In this document: positions 49,006 through 57,967 of the stretch, one piece after another
How the letters are laid out: every line of letters begins with the position of its first letter
Numbering within the stretch: the stretch's first letter is position 1
NCBI RefSeq assembly: GCF_003351145.1
Contig: NZ_QQSV01000001.1
Coordinates: 457,864 to 521,863, forward strand
Direction: 5' to 3'
Source of the DNA: Meiothermus sp. QL-1
GTDB lineage: Bacteria; Deinococcota; Deinococci; Deinococcales; Thermaceae
Length of the DNA stretch: 64,000 bases
Position numbers and translations under genes: made by a program
The notes under the pieces: model-generated
The model's input: the letters and a program-made list of their open reading frames with translations, nothing else
Databases searched by the model: none
What the model was told of the DNA's origin: nothing

Positions 49006-49962
49006 CTAGCGCAGGTTGAAAAGGGCGTTGAACTGGTTGAAAAGGGCCTGCCGGTTGGCCTGGATGTAGTCCGCGTCCGAAGGGATGGCCAGGATCTCCC
49101 CGCTCACCCCTGCCGGGCGCGGGGCCGAGGCCACCACCGGCACGTACCCCTGCTGGGCGAAGAGGGCCTGGGCCTCGGGGGAGAGCAGAAAGCGCACGAA
49201 GCGCTCGGCCAGGGCGGGGTTCTTGCTGGTAGAGAGCACGCCGATGGGGGTGGGCACCAGGATGGCCCCGTCCCGCGGGTAGATCACCTTGAGAGGAGCC
49301 CCCTGCCGGATGAGCTCGCGGATGCCGTAGTCCACGATGATGGCCAGCCCATACTGCCCCTCGGCCAGCTTCTGCTGTAGCACCGGGTTGGACTGCTCTA
49401 TGCGCATCCCGTTGCGCTGGAGCTGTTCGAAGAAGCCGAAGCCAAAGCGCTGGGTGAAGGTGCCAAGGGTGGAGAGGGCGGCCCCCGAGAAGTTGGGGTT
49501 GGGCATGCCGATTAGGTCCTTGTAGATGGGCTTGAGCAGGTCGCGCCAGTACTCCGGCTCGGGCAGGTTGGCGAGGCGGCGGGTGTTGACGGCGATGCAG
49601 TTGTAAAGCAGGCGCACCTCGTAGTAAAGCCCCCCCTGGTAGGCGAAGCGGGCGGGGTAGCCCGGGGTGGTGAGCCGGAGGCGGCGCAGCCGGTTGGCTG
49701 CGGCCAGCTCCCGGAAGTAGGTCTCGTCGGCCACCCACAGCAGGTCGGGCTGGGGGTTGCCGGCCTCGAACTCGGCCCTGAGCTTGGCCAGCACCTCCCC
49801 GGTGCCGCTGCGGAAGACCTGCACGTTCACCCCGGGGTTGCTCCGCCTGAAAAGCTCGATCATGGGGTTGACGTTGGGGAGGACCTCCGAGGTGTAGAGG
49901 GTCAGGGTCTGGGCCAGGGCCGCCCCTAGGGCTATTGGCAGGGAGAACCAGAATGCGCGCAT
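49006..49962 (-). CDS. fbpA: Iron(III)-type ABC transporter substrate-binding protein
   Basis: The periplasmic binding protein of 318 residues has a signal peptide (MRAFWFSLPIALGAALAQ) without a lipobox. The mature start TLTLYTSEV and the segments VFRSGTGEVLAKLRAE, PDLLWVADETYFREL and LYYEVRLLYNCIAVN are typical of the FbpA/AfuA family. The start at 49962 follows GGTGGAGG; an upstream in-frame start at 49977 would give a poor signal peptide. It is the first gene of the operon fbpA-cbiM-like-fbpB-fbpC. The exact metal or ligand is not proven by sequence. Confidence 0.86.
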   Translation of the reverse strand: MRAFWFSLPIALGAALAQTLTLYTSEVLPNVNPMIELFRRSNPGVNVQVFRSGTGEVLAKLRAEFEAGNPQPDLLWVADETYFRELAAANRLRRLRLTTPGYPARFAYQGGLYYEVRLLYNCIAVNTRRLANLPEPEYWRDLLKPIYKDLIGMPNPNFSGAALSTLGTFTQRFGFGFFEQLQRNGMRIEQSNPVLQQKLAEGQYGLAIIVDYGIRELIRQGAPLKVIYPRDGAILVPTPIGVLSTSKNPALAERFVRFLLSPEAQALFAQQGYVPVVASAPRPAGVSGEILAIPSDADYIQANRQALFNQFNALFNLR

Positions 49963-50007
49963 GGCTACCTCCACCATTGAGGATTTTTCTCAGCCGTCAG
50001 CCGGGCG

Positions 50008-50727
50008 TCAGGCCGCCCCGGCGATCATGCGGTGGTCCTTGAGCTCGATTCCGCTCAGGCCGTGTTTGGCGCAGAGCTTCTCCAGGTTTTTCTTCCGCTC
50101 GGCCAGCCGGGCGGCGTAGGACATGTTGGCCCCGTGGATGCTCACCGCCACGCCCCGGCCCGGCAGCGGGATTAGGGGGTAGCCGGCCTGCGTGACCCGC
50201 AGGTACCAGTCCCAGTCCCAGTAGTCGGCCATCTCGGGGTCGAAGGGGCCCAGCTCCTCGTGCAGGCCCCGGGGGTAGGCCACCCCCGAGGCCAGGAGCA
50301 GGTTGTCGCGGCGCAGCGACTCCGGGGTGGCCTGGGAGTCGAAGGGGATGCGCTTTAGCTCGAGCCCGTCCCGCTCGTAGACCAGATACCCCCCCCGGTA
50401 GACCAGGCCCTTCTCCTTTCTAAGAGCGCGCACCACCCGGTGCAGATGGGTGGGGTCCTGCCACCAGTCGTCGTCGTCCAGGAGGGCGATGACCTGGCCT
50501 GTGGCCCGGGCCAGACCGGCGTTGCGGGCCTCCACCTGGCCCCTGCCCGGGTTACGCACCGCCACAATCCGGGGGTCGCAAAGACCCTGGGCGGCCTCCA
50601 GGCCCGAGCCGTCGCCGTCGTCTACCACCACCGCTTCCCAGTCGGGGTAGAGCTGAAGTTGCAAGGAGCGCAAAGCCCGCTGCAGCAGCCTGGGGCGGTT
50701 GTGGGTGGGGATGATTACGCTGACCAT
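50008..50727 (-). CDS. Family 2 glycosyltransferase
   Basis: A 239-residue GT-A glycosyltransferase. The N terminus SVIIPTHNRPRLLQRALRSL and the nucleotide-sugar segment VVVDDGDGSG are followed by the DDD motif in IALLDDDDWWQ (near residue 87). The acceptor-side ED-like motif appears as MADYWDWDWYLRVTQ. No membrane segment is present. It is a lone gene between the iron operon and surE; the ~120 nt upstream are AT-rich (TTTTAATGTTTTG) and probably hold its promoter. The target glycan is unknown. Confidence 0.86.
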   Translation of the reverse strand: MVSVIIPTHNRPRLLQRALRSLQLQLYPDWEAVVVDDGDGSGLEAAQGLCDPRIVAVRNPGRGQVEARNAGLARATGQVIALLDDDDWWQDPTHLHRVVRALRKEKGLVYRGGYLVYERDGLELKRIPFDSQATPESLRRDNLLLASGVAYPRGLHEELGPFDPEMADYWDWDWYLRVTQAGYPLIPLPGRGVAVSIHGANMSYAARLAERKKNLEKLCAKHGLSGIELKDHRMIAGAA

Positions 50728-50850
50728 TCTCAGTTTTTCAAAACATTAAAATGGCCCTGTCAGCAGAGATTGGTACCTTCCCTGACATTTCCATGACCTG
50801 CCTGACGCCGGCCTGATGCTTTCCTGGCAGGCTAGGCTCGAGGTGCACTG

Positions 50851-51585
50851 ATGCGAATCCTGGTAACCAACGACGACGGCATCTACAGCCCCGGCCTGCG
50901 GGCCCTGGCCGAGGTGGCCACCGCCTACGGCGAGGTACGGGTGGTGGCCCCCGATGTGGAGCAGTCGGCCACCAGCCACGCCATCACCATCCTGCGCCCC
51001 CTGCACTACCGAAGCGTGCCCCTGGGGGGCCTCGAGGCCTACCGGGTCAACGGGACCCCGGCCGACTGCGTGGCCCTGGGCACCCACCACTGGGAGCAGG
51101 TAGACCTGGTGCTCTCGGGCATTAACCTGGGCTCCAACCTGGGCCACGAGATCTGGCACTCGGGCACCGTGGCGGCGGCCAAGCAGGCTGCGCTCCTGGG
51201 GATACCGGCGGTGGCCTTCAGCACCCCCCTCAACGGCCGGGCGCCCGACTTTGAGCTGCTCAAACCCTGGGTGGGCCGGGTGCTGGAGGCCCTGCTGCGC
51301 GAGCCCAAGCCTTTCCTCATCAACGTGAACCTTCCCCAAAGGCCCAAGGGCATCCTCTGGACCCGCCAGTCGGTGCGCCGCTACAACGGCCGGGTGGTGC
51401 CGGGGGTGGACCCCATGGGCCGGGAGCACTTCTGGTTTGTAGCCGAACCCGACCATGAGCCCGAGGAGGGCACCGACCGCTGGGCGGTGAACCACCACTT
51501 CATCGCCCTCACCCCCCTTCGGCTCGACCTGACCGACGAGGACCGGCTGGCCAAAACCTTCCAGCTCGCGGCCCTGGCGGACTAG
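50851..51585 (+). CDS. surE: 5'-nucleotidase SurE
   Basis: SurE is a metal-dependent nucleoside 5'-monophosphatase linked to stationary-phase survival. The 244-residue protein has the family signatures [15 protein letters not shown] (with the DD metal ligands at 8-9), [14 protein letters not shown] and [13 protein letters not shown]. The start follows CTCGAGGTG. It converges with ychF with 4 nt between the stop codons. Confidence 0.95.
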   Translation: MRILVTNDDGIYSPGLRALAEVATAYGEVRVVAPDVEQSATSHAITILRPLHYRSVPLGGLEAYRVNGTPADCVALGTHHWEQVDLVLSGINLGSNLGHEIWHSGTVAAAKQAALLGIPAVAFSTPLNGRAPDFELLKPWVGRVLEALLREPKPFLINVNLPQRPKGILWTRQSVRRYNGRVVPGVDPMGREHFWFVAEPDHEPEEGTDRWAVNHHFIALTPLRLDLTDEDRLAKTFQLAALAD

Positions 51586-51589
51586 GGGT

Positions 51590-52708
51590 CTATACGCTGA
51601 ACAGGATGTGGAGCACGTCCCCGTCCTGCACCACGTACTCCTTGCCCTCGGTGCGCACCCAGCCCCGCTCCTTGCCTTGGGCCCAGCCCCCCGCTTCCAC
51701 CAGCCGGTGCCACTCGATGACCTCGGCCCGGATGAAGCCCCGCTCGAGGTCCGTGTGAATCTCCCCTGCGGCCTCCGGGGCCCGGGTGCCCCGGCGGATG
51801 GTCCAGGCCCGCACCTCCTTCTCCCCTGCGGTGAAGAAGGTGAGCAGGCCCAGGGTGCGGTAGGCCACCCGCACCAACCGGCTGAGGCCGGACTCCGCCA
51901 GCCCCAGGCTCCTGCGGTACGCCTCGGCCTCCTCCTCGTCTAGCTCGGCCAGCTCGGCCTCAATCTGGGCCGAGACCACCACCACAGGGGCTCCTTCCCG
52001 CTCGGCCGCCGCCCGCACCCGGGCCACGTGGGGGTTCCGCGCCCCGTCGGGCAGGTCCGACTCGGCCACGTTGCAGACGTAGATCACCGGCTTGTAGGTG
52101 AGAAGGCCCATCTCGCGGGCTGCGCGGGCCAGCAGCTCGGGCTCGGCGGCGGAATAGGTGCGGGCCGGCTGGTTTTGCGATAGGTGGTCGAGCAGAGGCT
52201 CCAACACCTCCAGCAGGGCCCGGTCTTCCTTGCTGGCCTTGGCGCTTTTGCGCAGCTTTTCCAGCCGCCGCTCCAGGGTTTCCAGGTCGGCCAGGGCCAG
52301 CTCGGTGTGGATGGTCTCGAGGTCGGCCAGGGGGTCCACCCGGCCGGCCACGTGCACCACCTGGGGGTCTTCGAAGCAGCGCACCACGTGGGCGATGGCC
52401 GCCACCTCGCGGATGTGGGCCAGGAACTGGTTCCCAAGCCCCTCGCCCTTGTGCGCCCCCTTAACCAGGCCAGCGATGTCCACGAACTCCACGTGGGTGG
52501 GCACTATGGGGGGGGTTCGCTCACCCCTGGTGAAGATTTTTTGCAGGGCCTGGAGCCGCTCATCCGGCACCGCCACCACCCCTACGTTTTTGTCGATGGT
52601 GGCAAAGGGGTAGTTGGCTGCCAGGGCCCCCGCGCGGGTGATGGCGTTGAACAGGGTAGACTTGCCCACATTGGGCAGACCGACGATACCGACGCCTAAG
52701 GATGCCAT
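51590..52708 (-). CDS. ychF: Redox-regulated ATPase YchF (Obg family)
   Basis: YchF is a ribosome-associated, ATP-preferring member of the Obg family. The 372-residue protein has the P-loop GLPNVGKSTLFNAIT (residues 10-24), the DIAGLVKGAHKGEGLGNQFL switch segment, a coiled-coil insert near residues 130-175, and a C-terminal TGS domain (TFFTAGEKEVRAWTIRRGTRAPEAAG, in two parts, ending DGDVLHILF). The NVAE motif replacing NKxD fits ATP specificity. The ATG is divergent from the tRNA pair. Confidence 0.95.
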   Translation of the reverse strand: MASLGVGIVGLPNVGKSTLFNAITRAGALAANYPFATIDKNVGVVAVPDERLQALQKIFTRGERTPPIVPTHVEFVDIAGLVKGAHKGEGLGNQFLAHIREVAAIAHVVRCFEDPQVVHVAGRVDPLADLETIHTELALADLETLERRLEKLRKSAKASKEDRALLEVLEPLLDHLSQNQPARTYSAAEPELLARAAREMGLLTYKPVIYVCNVAESDLPDGARNPHVARVRAAAEREGAPVVVVSAQIEAELAELDEEEAEAYRRSLGLAESGLSRLVRVAYRTLGLLTFFTAGEKEVRAWTIRRGTRAPEAAGEIHTDLERGFIRAEVIEWHRLVEAGGWAQGKERGWVRTEGKEYVVQDGDVLHILFSV

Positions 52709-52734
52709 GGTTCCTCTTCGGGCTCGGGGCCTCC

Positions 52735-52763
52735 TTGACGCCCGCCAAGCCCGGCCCTACAAT
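52735..52763 (+). promoter_or_regulatory. Promoter of the tRNA-His/tRNA-Leu unit
   Basis: TTGACG (52735-52740), a 17-nt spacer and TACAAT (52758-52763) end 14 nt before the tRNA-His gene. Confidence 0.85.
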
Positions 52764-52777
52764 ACACTGTGCTCTGC

Positions 52778-52855
52778 GGTGAGCGTAGCTCAGCCGGTTA
52801 GAGCACCGGTCTGTGGAACCGGGGGTCGTGGGTTCAAGTCCCATCGCTCACCCCA
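52778..52855 (+). tRNA. tRNA-His (GTG)
   Basis: The acceptor stem GTGAGCG pairs with CGCTCAC. The anticodon loop CTGTGGA (52811-52817) holds GTG, flanked by a perfect CCGGT/ACCGG stem. The extra G at 52778 opposite C at 52852 is the G-1:C73 identity pair of tRNA-His, and CCA is encoded. Confidence 0.97.
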
Positions 52856-52878
52856 AGACGGGGCTGGAAGCCCCGCTT

Positions 52879-52963
52879 GCGCGGATGGTGGAATTGGTAG
52901 ACACGCAAGACTTAGGATCTTGTACCGCAAGGTGTGGGGGTTCAAGTCCCCCTCCGCGCACCA
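52879..52963 (+). tRNA. tRNA-Leu (TAG)
   Basis: The acceptor stem GCGCGGA pairs with TCCGCGC. The anticodon loop CTTAGGA holds TAG at 52913-52915, flanked by CAAGA/TCTTG. A long variable arm (TACCGCAAGGTG) marks the class II leucine tRNA, and CCA is encoded. It decodes CTN leucine codons including the rare CTA. Confidence 0.97.
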
Positions 52964-52967
52964 GAGG

Positions 52968-52991
52968 CCCCGGGGAAACCCGGGGTTTTTT
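52968..52991 (+). terminator. Intrinsic terminator after the tRNA pair
   Basis: CCCCGGG and CCCGGGG form a 7-bp stem closed by a GAAA tetraloop and are followed by six T. This is a strong terminator immediately after tRNA-Leu. Confidence 0.93.
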
Positions 52992-53055
52992 ACGGGGGCA
53001 CGAGCGGTGTAGACTATGGGCTTGGCGACCCTAGAGGTCGGGCTCGAGGTGTGTC

Positions 53056-54270
53056 GTGGCTGAAATTCTAGAACGTGAGGGATACCGCTTCCGGGTCAGG
53101 GTCGAGGTGCCGGCCCCCCGGGTAGAGCAGGCCTACCAGGCCCTTTTGCAAAGCTACGCCGGCCGGCTGCACCTGCCGGGGTTCCGCCCAGGGAAAGCAC
53201 CGGCCAAGGTGGTGGAGGCCCGAATCGGGCGGGCCTCGCTTCTGGAAGAGGTCAAGGAGCGGCTGCGGGAGGAGACCTTTCCCGAAGCCGCGCGGGAACT
53301 CTCGCTTTTGCCGGTAGGGGTGCGGGTGCTGGAGGAGCACCTGAACCCGGGCGAGGCCTACGTCTACACCCTAGAGGTGGAGAACTACCCCGAGGCAAAG
53401 CTGCCTGCCTGGCGCGGCTTCAAGATTGAGGTCGAGACCCCCCAGGTAAGCGAGGAGGTGCTCAGCCGGGCTTTGGAAGAGCTGCGCGAGCGCTACGCCG
53501 AGCTGGTGGCGGTGGATCGGGGGGTGGAGGCCAAGGACCACGTGATCGTGGAGACCGAGGACGGCAGCCGCTTCCCCATCATCATGGAGAACGCCCAGCC
53601 CCACGTGCGGGAGGCCCTTTTGGGCAAGCAGGCAGGCGACGAGGTGATGGTGCCGGTCAAGGACGGCGATAGGGTGGTGCGGGAGGTCAGAACCAAGATC
53701 CTGGAGGTCAAGGCGCTGGAACTACCTCCCCTGGACGATGAGTTCGCCAAGACCGTGGGCGAGGACAGCCTGGAGGCCCTCACCCAAAAAGTGCGCCAGA
53801 GCCTGGAGGACCGCTTTGCCCGGGAGGCCCGGCGGGCGCGGGCCAACCAGCTTTTGGAGAAGCTGGCTGAGGGGCTGGAGGTGGAGATACCCCCCTCGAT
53901 GCAGGCCCGGGAGGAGCAGCAGGTGCTGGAGGAGCTGGCCAGGGAGTTCCGGGAGCGGGGGCGTGACCTGGCGGCCTACCTCGAGTCCCTCAAGCAGGAG
54001 GGAAAGCTGGAGGAGTTCACCCAAAGCCTGCGGGAAAGCGCCACCAAGCGCCTGCGCCGCTCGCTGGCGGTAGAAGTGCTGGCCGAGGAGCTCAAGACCG
54101 AGCTTGCCCCGGAGGAGTTCGAGGCTTACTTGGCGGAGCTGGCCCGGGCCTACCGCACCAGTCCTGCTGCCCTAAAAGACGAGCTGGGGCCCGAGGGCCT
54201 GGCCCGGCTGCGCGTCCAGCGCCTGCACGAGAAAGCCCTGGAGGAAGCGGTGGCCCAGCTCCAAGGCTAG
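53056..54270 (+). CDS. tig: Trigger factor
   Basis: Trigger factor is the ribosome-bound chaperone that meets nascent chains. The 404-residue protein has the ribosome-binding N domain with the signature GFRPGKAPAKVVE (residues 36-48), a central PPIase domain (about 140-230: KDHVIVETEDGS, VPVKDGD), and a helical C-terminal chaperone domain rich in Glu, Arg and Leu. The PPIase domain is somewhat shortened. The start is a GTG at 53056. A TAGACT box at 53010-53015 is the likely -10. clpP and clpX follow, the conserved tig-clpP-clpX order. Confidence 0.94.
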   Translation: MAEILEREGYRFRVRVEVPAPRVEQAYQALLQSYAGRLHLPGFRPGKAPAKVVEARIGRASLLEEVKERLREETFPEAARELSLLPVGVRVLEEHLNPGEAYVYTLEVENYPEAKLPAWRGFKIEVETPQVSEEVLSRALEELRERYAELVAVDRGVEAKDHVIVETEDGSRFPIIMENAQPHVREALLGKQAGDEVMVPVKDGDRVVREVRTKILEVKALELPPLDDEFAKTVGEDSLEALTQKVRQSLEDRFAREARRARANQLLEKLAEGLEVEIPPSMQAREEQQVLEELAREFRERGRDLAAYLESLKQEGKLEEFTQSLRESATKRLRRSLAVEVLAEELKTELAPEEFEAYLAELARAYRTSPAALKDELGPEGLARLRVQRLHEKALEEAVAQLQG

Positions 54271-54311
54271 CCCTATGTGCGCCAATCCCCCCTTGTGCGC
54301 CGCCTGCGGCA

Positions 54312-54317
54312 TAGAAT
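54312..54317 (+). promoter_or_regulatory. -10 box (TAGAAT) for clpP
   Basis: TAGAAT is 8 nt from the clpP ATG, allowing clpPX to be transcribed separately from tig. Confidence 0.5.
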
Positions 54318-54325
54318 GAGCCCAT

Positions 54326-54913
54326 ATGGTAGTCCCCTACGTCATTGAACAGACCGCCCGCGGTGAGCGGGTTTATGACATCTACAGCCGCCTGCTCAAG
54401 GACCGGATTATCTTCCTGGGCACCCCCATCGACGCCCAGGTGGCCAATACCGTGGTGGCCCAGATTCTCTTCCTAGCAGCGCAGAACCCCAACCAGGAGA
54501 TCCGCATGTATATCAACTGTCCCGGCGGGGATGTGGATGCCGGGCTGGCCATCTACGACACCATGCAGTTCGTCACCCCCCCGGTCTCCACCATCTGCGT
54601 GGGGCTGGCGGCCTCCATGGGGGCTGTGCTGCTGGCGGCGGGGGCTCCGGGTAAGCGCTTCGCCCTGCCCCACTCCCGGGTCATGATTCACCAGCCCTGG
54701 GCCCGGGGGCTTGGCGGGCAGGCCACCGACATCGCCATCCAGGCCGAGCAGATTCTCAAAACGCGCAAGGTGCTGAACGAGATTCTGGCCCGCCACACCC
54801 GCCAGCCCTTGGAAAAGGTGGAGCGCGACACCGAGCGCGACTACTACCTGAACGCGGAAGAAGCCGCCCAGTATGGCATCGTGGACCAGGTGGTGAGCCG
54901 TGAAGCGCAGTAG
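54326..54913 (+). CDS. clpP: ATP-dependent Clp protease proteolytic subunit ClpP
   Basis: The serine protease forms a tetradecameric chamber served by ClpX. The 195-residue protein shows the triad S97 ([14 protein letters not shown]), H122 (RVMIHQPW) and D172 ([12 protein letters not shown]). The N terminus [19 protein letters not shown] is typical. There is little or no propeptide. Its end overlaps clpX by 14 nt, ensuring coupled synthesis. Confidence 0.97.
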   Translation: MVVPYVIEQTARGERVYDIYSRLLKDRIIFLGTPIDAQVANTVVAQILFLAAQNPNQEIRMYINCPGGDVDAGLAIYDTMQFVTPPVSTICVGLAASMGAVLLAAGAPGKRFALPHSRVMIHQPWARGLGGQATDIAIQAEQILKTRKVLNEILARHTRQPLEKVERDTERDYYLNAEEAAQYGIVDQVVSREAQ

Positions 54914-56096
54914 GCCTACCTGCAGTTTCTGCGGGCTCAAGTACCCCGAGGTCTCCCGCCTAATCGAGGCACCCGCGGGGGAGATTTTCATCTGCGACGA
55001 GTGCGTGGAGCGGGCCCACAAGCTGCTTAGAGCGGAGGCCAAACCCGCCTACAAGGGGCCCCGCCACCTGCCCAAGCCGGCCGAGATCAAGGCTTTTCTC
55101 GACCAGTACGTAATTGGGCAGGAGCTGGCCAAAAAAACCCTTTCAGTGGCGGTTTACAACCACTACAAGCGCCTTATGCACCCCGAGGCCGAGGTGCAGA
55201 AATCCAACGTGCTCCTGATTGGCCCTACCGGCACCGGCAAGACCCTCCTGGCCGAGACCCTGGCCCGCCTGCTCGACGTGCCCTTTGCCATCGCCGATGC
55301 GACCACCCTCACCGAGGCCGGCTATGTGGGCGAGGATGTGGAAAACGTCATTCTCAGGTTGCTGCAGGCCGCCGACTTCGACGTGCAGGCCGCCGAGCGG
55401 GGCATTGTCTACATCGACGAAATCGACAAGATTGCCCGCAAGTCCGAGAACCCGAGCCTCACCCGGGATGTCTCCGGGGAAGGGGTGCAGCAGGCCCTTT
55501 TGAAGATTGTGGAGGGCACCATCGCCAATGTGCCGCCCCAGGGGGGGCGCAAGCACCCCCACCAGGAGTTCATCCAGGTCAATACCCGGAATATCCTCTT
55601 CATTCTCGGAGGAGCCTTCGAGGGCCTCGAGCGCATCGTGCTATCGCGGATTGACCAGCACCCCATCGGGTTTACCCGGCCCAAGCGGACCGAGGAGAAG
55701 CCCGAGGTCATCCCGGAGGACCTGGTGCGCTTCGGGCTCATTCCCGAGTTCGTGGGGCGCATGCCGGTGATTGTGCAGCTCGAGCCGCTGGATGAGGAGG
55801 CCCTGGTGCGCATCCTGACCGAGCCCAAGAATGCCCTGGTGCGGCAGTACCAGGAGCTTTTGCGCATGGAGGGCATCGAGCTTCACTTCACCCCAGCGGT
55901 CCTCAGGGAAATTGCGCGCCGGGCTTTGAAGCGCGGCACCGGGGCCCGCGGCCTGCGCTCGGTAATCGAGAAGGCCATGGTGGACCTGATGTTCGAGCTG
56001 CCCGGCTCGGGCATCCGGGAGCTGGTTTTCGATTTGCCGCACCTGGACAAGCCCCTCAAGGCGCTGGAGGAGGCCCGCTTGCGCCAGGCCTCCTAA
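54900..56096 (+). CDS. clpX: ATP-dependent Clp protease ATPase subunit ClpX
   Basis: ClpX unfolds tagged substrates and feeds them to ClpP. The 398-residue AAA+ protein has the N-terminal zinc domain (CSFCG and CDEC), Walker [16 protein letters not shown] (near residue 107), Walker [10 protein letters not shown], the GYVGEDVEN pore segment and the IGF loop for ClpP docking near QHPIGFTRP. Arginine sensors are in the [12 protein letters not shown] segment. The start is the GTG inside the end of clpP. Its stop overlaps the convergent SRPBCC gene by 4 nt. Confidence 0.97.
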   Translation: MKRSRPTCSFCGLKYPEVSRLIEAPAGEIFICDECVERAHKLLRAEAKPAYKGPRHLPKPAEIKAFLDQYVIGQELAKKTLSVAVYNHYKRLMHPEAEVQKSNVLLIGPTGTGKTLLAETLARLLDVPFAIADATTLTEAGYVGEDVENVILRLLQAADFDVQAAERGIVYIDEIDKIARKSENPSLTRDVSGEGVQQALLKIVEGTIANVPPQGGRKHPHQEFIQVNTRNILFILGGAFEGLERIVLSRIDQHPIGFTRPKRTEEKPEVIPEDLVRFGLIPEFVGRMPVIVQLEPLDEEALVRILTEPKNALVRQYQELLRMEGIELHFTPAVLREIARRALKRGTGARGLRSVIEKAMVDLMFELPGSGIRELVFDLPHLDKPLKALEEARLRQAS

Positions 56097-56551
56097 TGGG
56101 CCAGCACCTCTTTTTCTAGATGGGCCTTGAACTGCTCGAAGGTCACCTTGAGGAGTTTGTTGGGCTCTCCGAAGAGCATGGCGTAGAGGTCGGCAGCCCG
56201 GTCCAGTAGAGGGTTTTTGTAGTGGGGCCGACCCTCCACCACCACCTCCATATGGGTGGAGCCGTTGGGCTCCTCGCGGAGGCGAACGTGGCCGTGGAGG
56301 TCAAGGTTGTGGGGCTCACCCGGGATGCTGGTGAACTCCAGGTATTCCGGTGGCTGGCGCACCGTGGCCTGGGCGGCCCAGACCAGGTCCACCGGGGGCT
56401 GACCGTGGGCCACAAAGCGCCAGCCCTGCTCCAGCCGTTCCACCCGGCGGAGGGCTTTGGCCCAGGTGGGCCAGCTAGAGAAGTCCTGGAAGGCAGCCCA
56501 GACCCTCTCGCGCGGGGCTTTTATGATAAGCTCGAGTTCCTCCCTGAACAT
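56093..56551 (-). CDS. SRPBCC (START-like) domain protein
   Basis: A 152-residue protein of the SRPBCC ligand-binding superfamily. It begins [34 protein letters not shown] (read as two adjoining pieces). It continues with a seven-stranded sheet ([23 protein letters not shown]) and ends in a long helix ([15 protein letters not shown]). The ligand is unknown; family members include coenzyme Q-binding and polyketide cyclase proteins. The ATG follows GAAGGAGG. The longer frame to 57109 is antisense to trmFO. It is divergent from trmFO and convergent with clpX. Confidence 0.85.
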   Translation of the reverse strand: MFREELELIIKAPRERVWAAFQDFSSWPTWAKALRRVERLEQGWRFVAHGQPPVDLVWAAQATVRQPPEYLEFTSIPGEPHNLDLHGHVRLREEPNGSTHMEVVVEGRPHYKNPLLDRAADLYAMLFGEPNKLLKVTFEQFKAHLEKEVLAH

Positions 56552-56641
56552 AACCCCCTCCTTCGTCGCGTCTTGCGGGTAGCCGGTTGTGCGGTACGTA
56601 AATTCTGCCACAACCTTGTGGGCAAGGGCTACAGCCTCGGT

Positions 56642-56647
56642 TACACT
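56642..56647 (+). promoter_or_regulatory. -10 box (TACACT) for trmFO
   Basis: TACACT is 6 nt from the ATG at 56654; AAGGGG between them may help translation. Confidence 0.5.
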
Positions 56648-56653
56648 AAGGGG

Positions 56654-57967
56654 ATGAACGCGGTGCACGTGATTGGCGCTGGGCTGGCCGGCAGCGAGGC
56701 GGCGTATACCCTGGCCCGCCTGGGCCTGCGGGTCCGCCTCTACGAGATGCGGCCTTACCGCATGACCCCGGCCCACCACACCCCTCAGTTTGCCGAGCTG
56801 GTCTGCTCCAACAGCCTTGGAGGCGAGGGGGAGACCAACGCCAAGGGGCTGCTGCAGGCCGAGCTTCGGGCGGCGGGTTCGCTCATCCTGCGGGCGGCCG
56901 ACCGGCACCGGGTACCGGCAGGGGGGGCGCTGGCGGTGGAGCGGGAGGGCTTTTCCGCCGAGGTCACCCGGACGCTGGAGGCCCACCCCCAGGTGGAGGT
57001 GGTGCGCCAGGAGGTCACCGAGCTGCCCGAGGGGGTCGTGGTCTTGGCCACCGGTCCCCTGACCAGCGATGCCCTGGCGGAGCACCTGCGGGCCCTGCTG
57101 GGGCCCCATTTCCTAAGCTTCTACGATGCCGCAGCGCCGGTGGTGCTGGGGGAGAGCATCGACCTGAGCGTGGCGTACCGGGCAGGCCGCTATGGCCAGA
57201 GCGCCGACTACCTGAACTGCCCTTTGAATGAGGAGGAGTACCGCCGCTTCTACGAGGTGCTCACCCAGGCCCGCAAGCACACCCCGCACGACTGGGAGCG
57301 GCTCGAGTTCTTCGAGGGCTGCATGCCCATCGAGGAGCTGGCCCGCCGTGGCTACCACACCCCTCGCTTTGGCCCCATGAAGCCGGTGGGCCTCCCCGAC
57401 CCCCGCACCGGCAAGGAGCCCTACGCGGTGGTGCAGCTCAGGGCCGAGGACCCGGCCGGGCGGATGTGGAGCCTGGTGGGCTTCCAGACCGGCCTCAAGT
57501 GGGGCGACCAGAAGCTCTTGGTCCAGAGCATCCCGGGCCTGGAAAAGGCCGAGATTGTGCGCTACGGGGTGATGCACCGCAACACCTACCTCTGCGCCCC
57601 TCGACTGATCGAGCCCACTTTGCAGTTCCGCGCCTACCCCCATGTTCTGGTGGCGGGGGTGCTGGTAGGGGTGGAGGGCTACCTGGAGTCGGCGGCCACG
57701 GGCTTTCTAGCCGGGCTCAACGCGGCCCGGCTGGCCCTGGGGCTGGTCCCCACCCTGCCCCCGGAGGAGAGCATGCTGGGCGGCCTGGTGCGCTACCTGG
57801 CCCGGGCCAACCCGGAAAACTTCCAGCCCATGAACGCCAACTGGGGGCTGGTGCCCGCCGACGAGGGGCCGGGCAAAAAGAGCGAGCGCCGGACACGCAT
57901 GTACCGGCGCGGGCTGGAGCGCTTCCGGGCCTGGCTGGCAGAGGTAGGGGAGCCGGTTCAGGCCTAG
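56654..57967 (+). CDS. trmFO: Folate/FAD-dependent tRNA (uracil-54) methyltransferase TrmFO
   Basis: TrmFO makes ribothymidine 54 in tRNA using methylenetetrahydrofolate, which matters for tRNA stability in thermophiles. The 437-residue protein has the FAD-binding motif HVIGAGLAGSEAAYTLARLG at its N terminus. It also has the family segments LVCSNSLGGEGETNAKGLL, AGGALAVEREGFS and LEFFEGCMPIEELARRG, the last holding the catalytic-site cysteine. The ATG at 56654 fits the start of the first strand; the open frame from 56222 is antisense to the SRPBCC gene. It converges with the nitrilase gene by 4 nt. Confidence 0.95.
   Translation: MNAVHVIGAGLAGSEAAYTLARLGLRVRLYEMRPYRMTPAHHTPQFAELVCSNSLGGEGETNAKGLLQAELRAAGSLILRAADRHRVPAGGALAVEREGFSAEVTRTLEAHPQVEVVRQEVTELPEGVVVLATGPLTSDALAEHLRALLGPHFLSFYDAAAPVVLGESIDLSVAYRAGRYGQSADYLNCPLNEEEYRRFYEVLTQARKHTPHDWERLEFFEGCMPIEELARRGYHTPRFGPMKPVGLPDPRTGKEPYAVVQLRAEDPAGRMWSLVGFQTGLKWGDQKLLVQSIPGLEKAEIVRYGVMHRNTYLCAPRLIEPTLQFRAYPHVLVAGVLVGVEGYLESAATGFLAGLNAARLALGLVPTLPPEESMLGGLVRYLARANPENFQPMNANWGLVPADEGPGKKSERRTRMYRRGLERFRAWLAEVGEPVQA

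Noticed and set aside
48956..50007. Cobalamin riboswitch or Fur box controlling the fbp/cbiM operon
   Set aside because: The short gaps at 48956-49005 and 49963-50007 contain neither a B12-box-like element nor a clear TGATAAT repeat.
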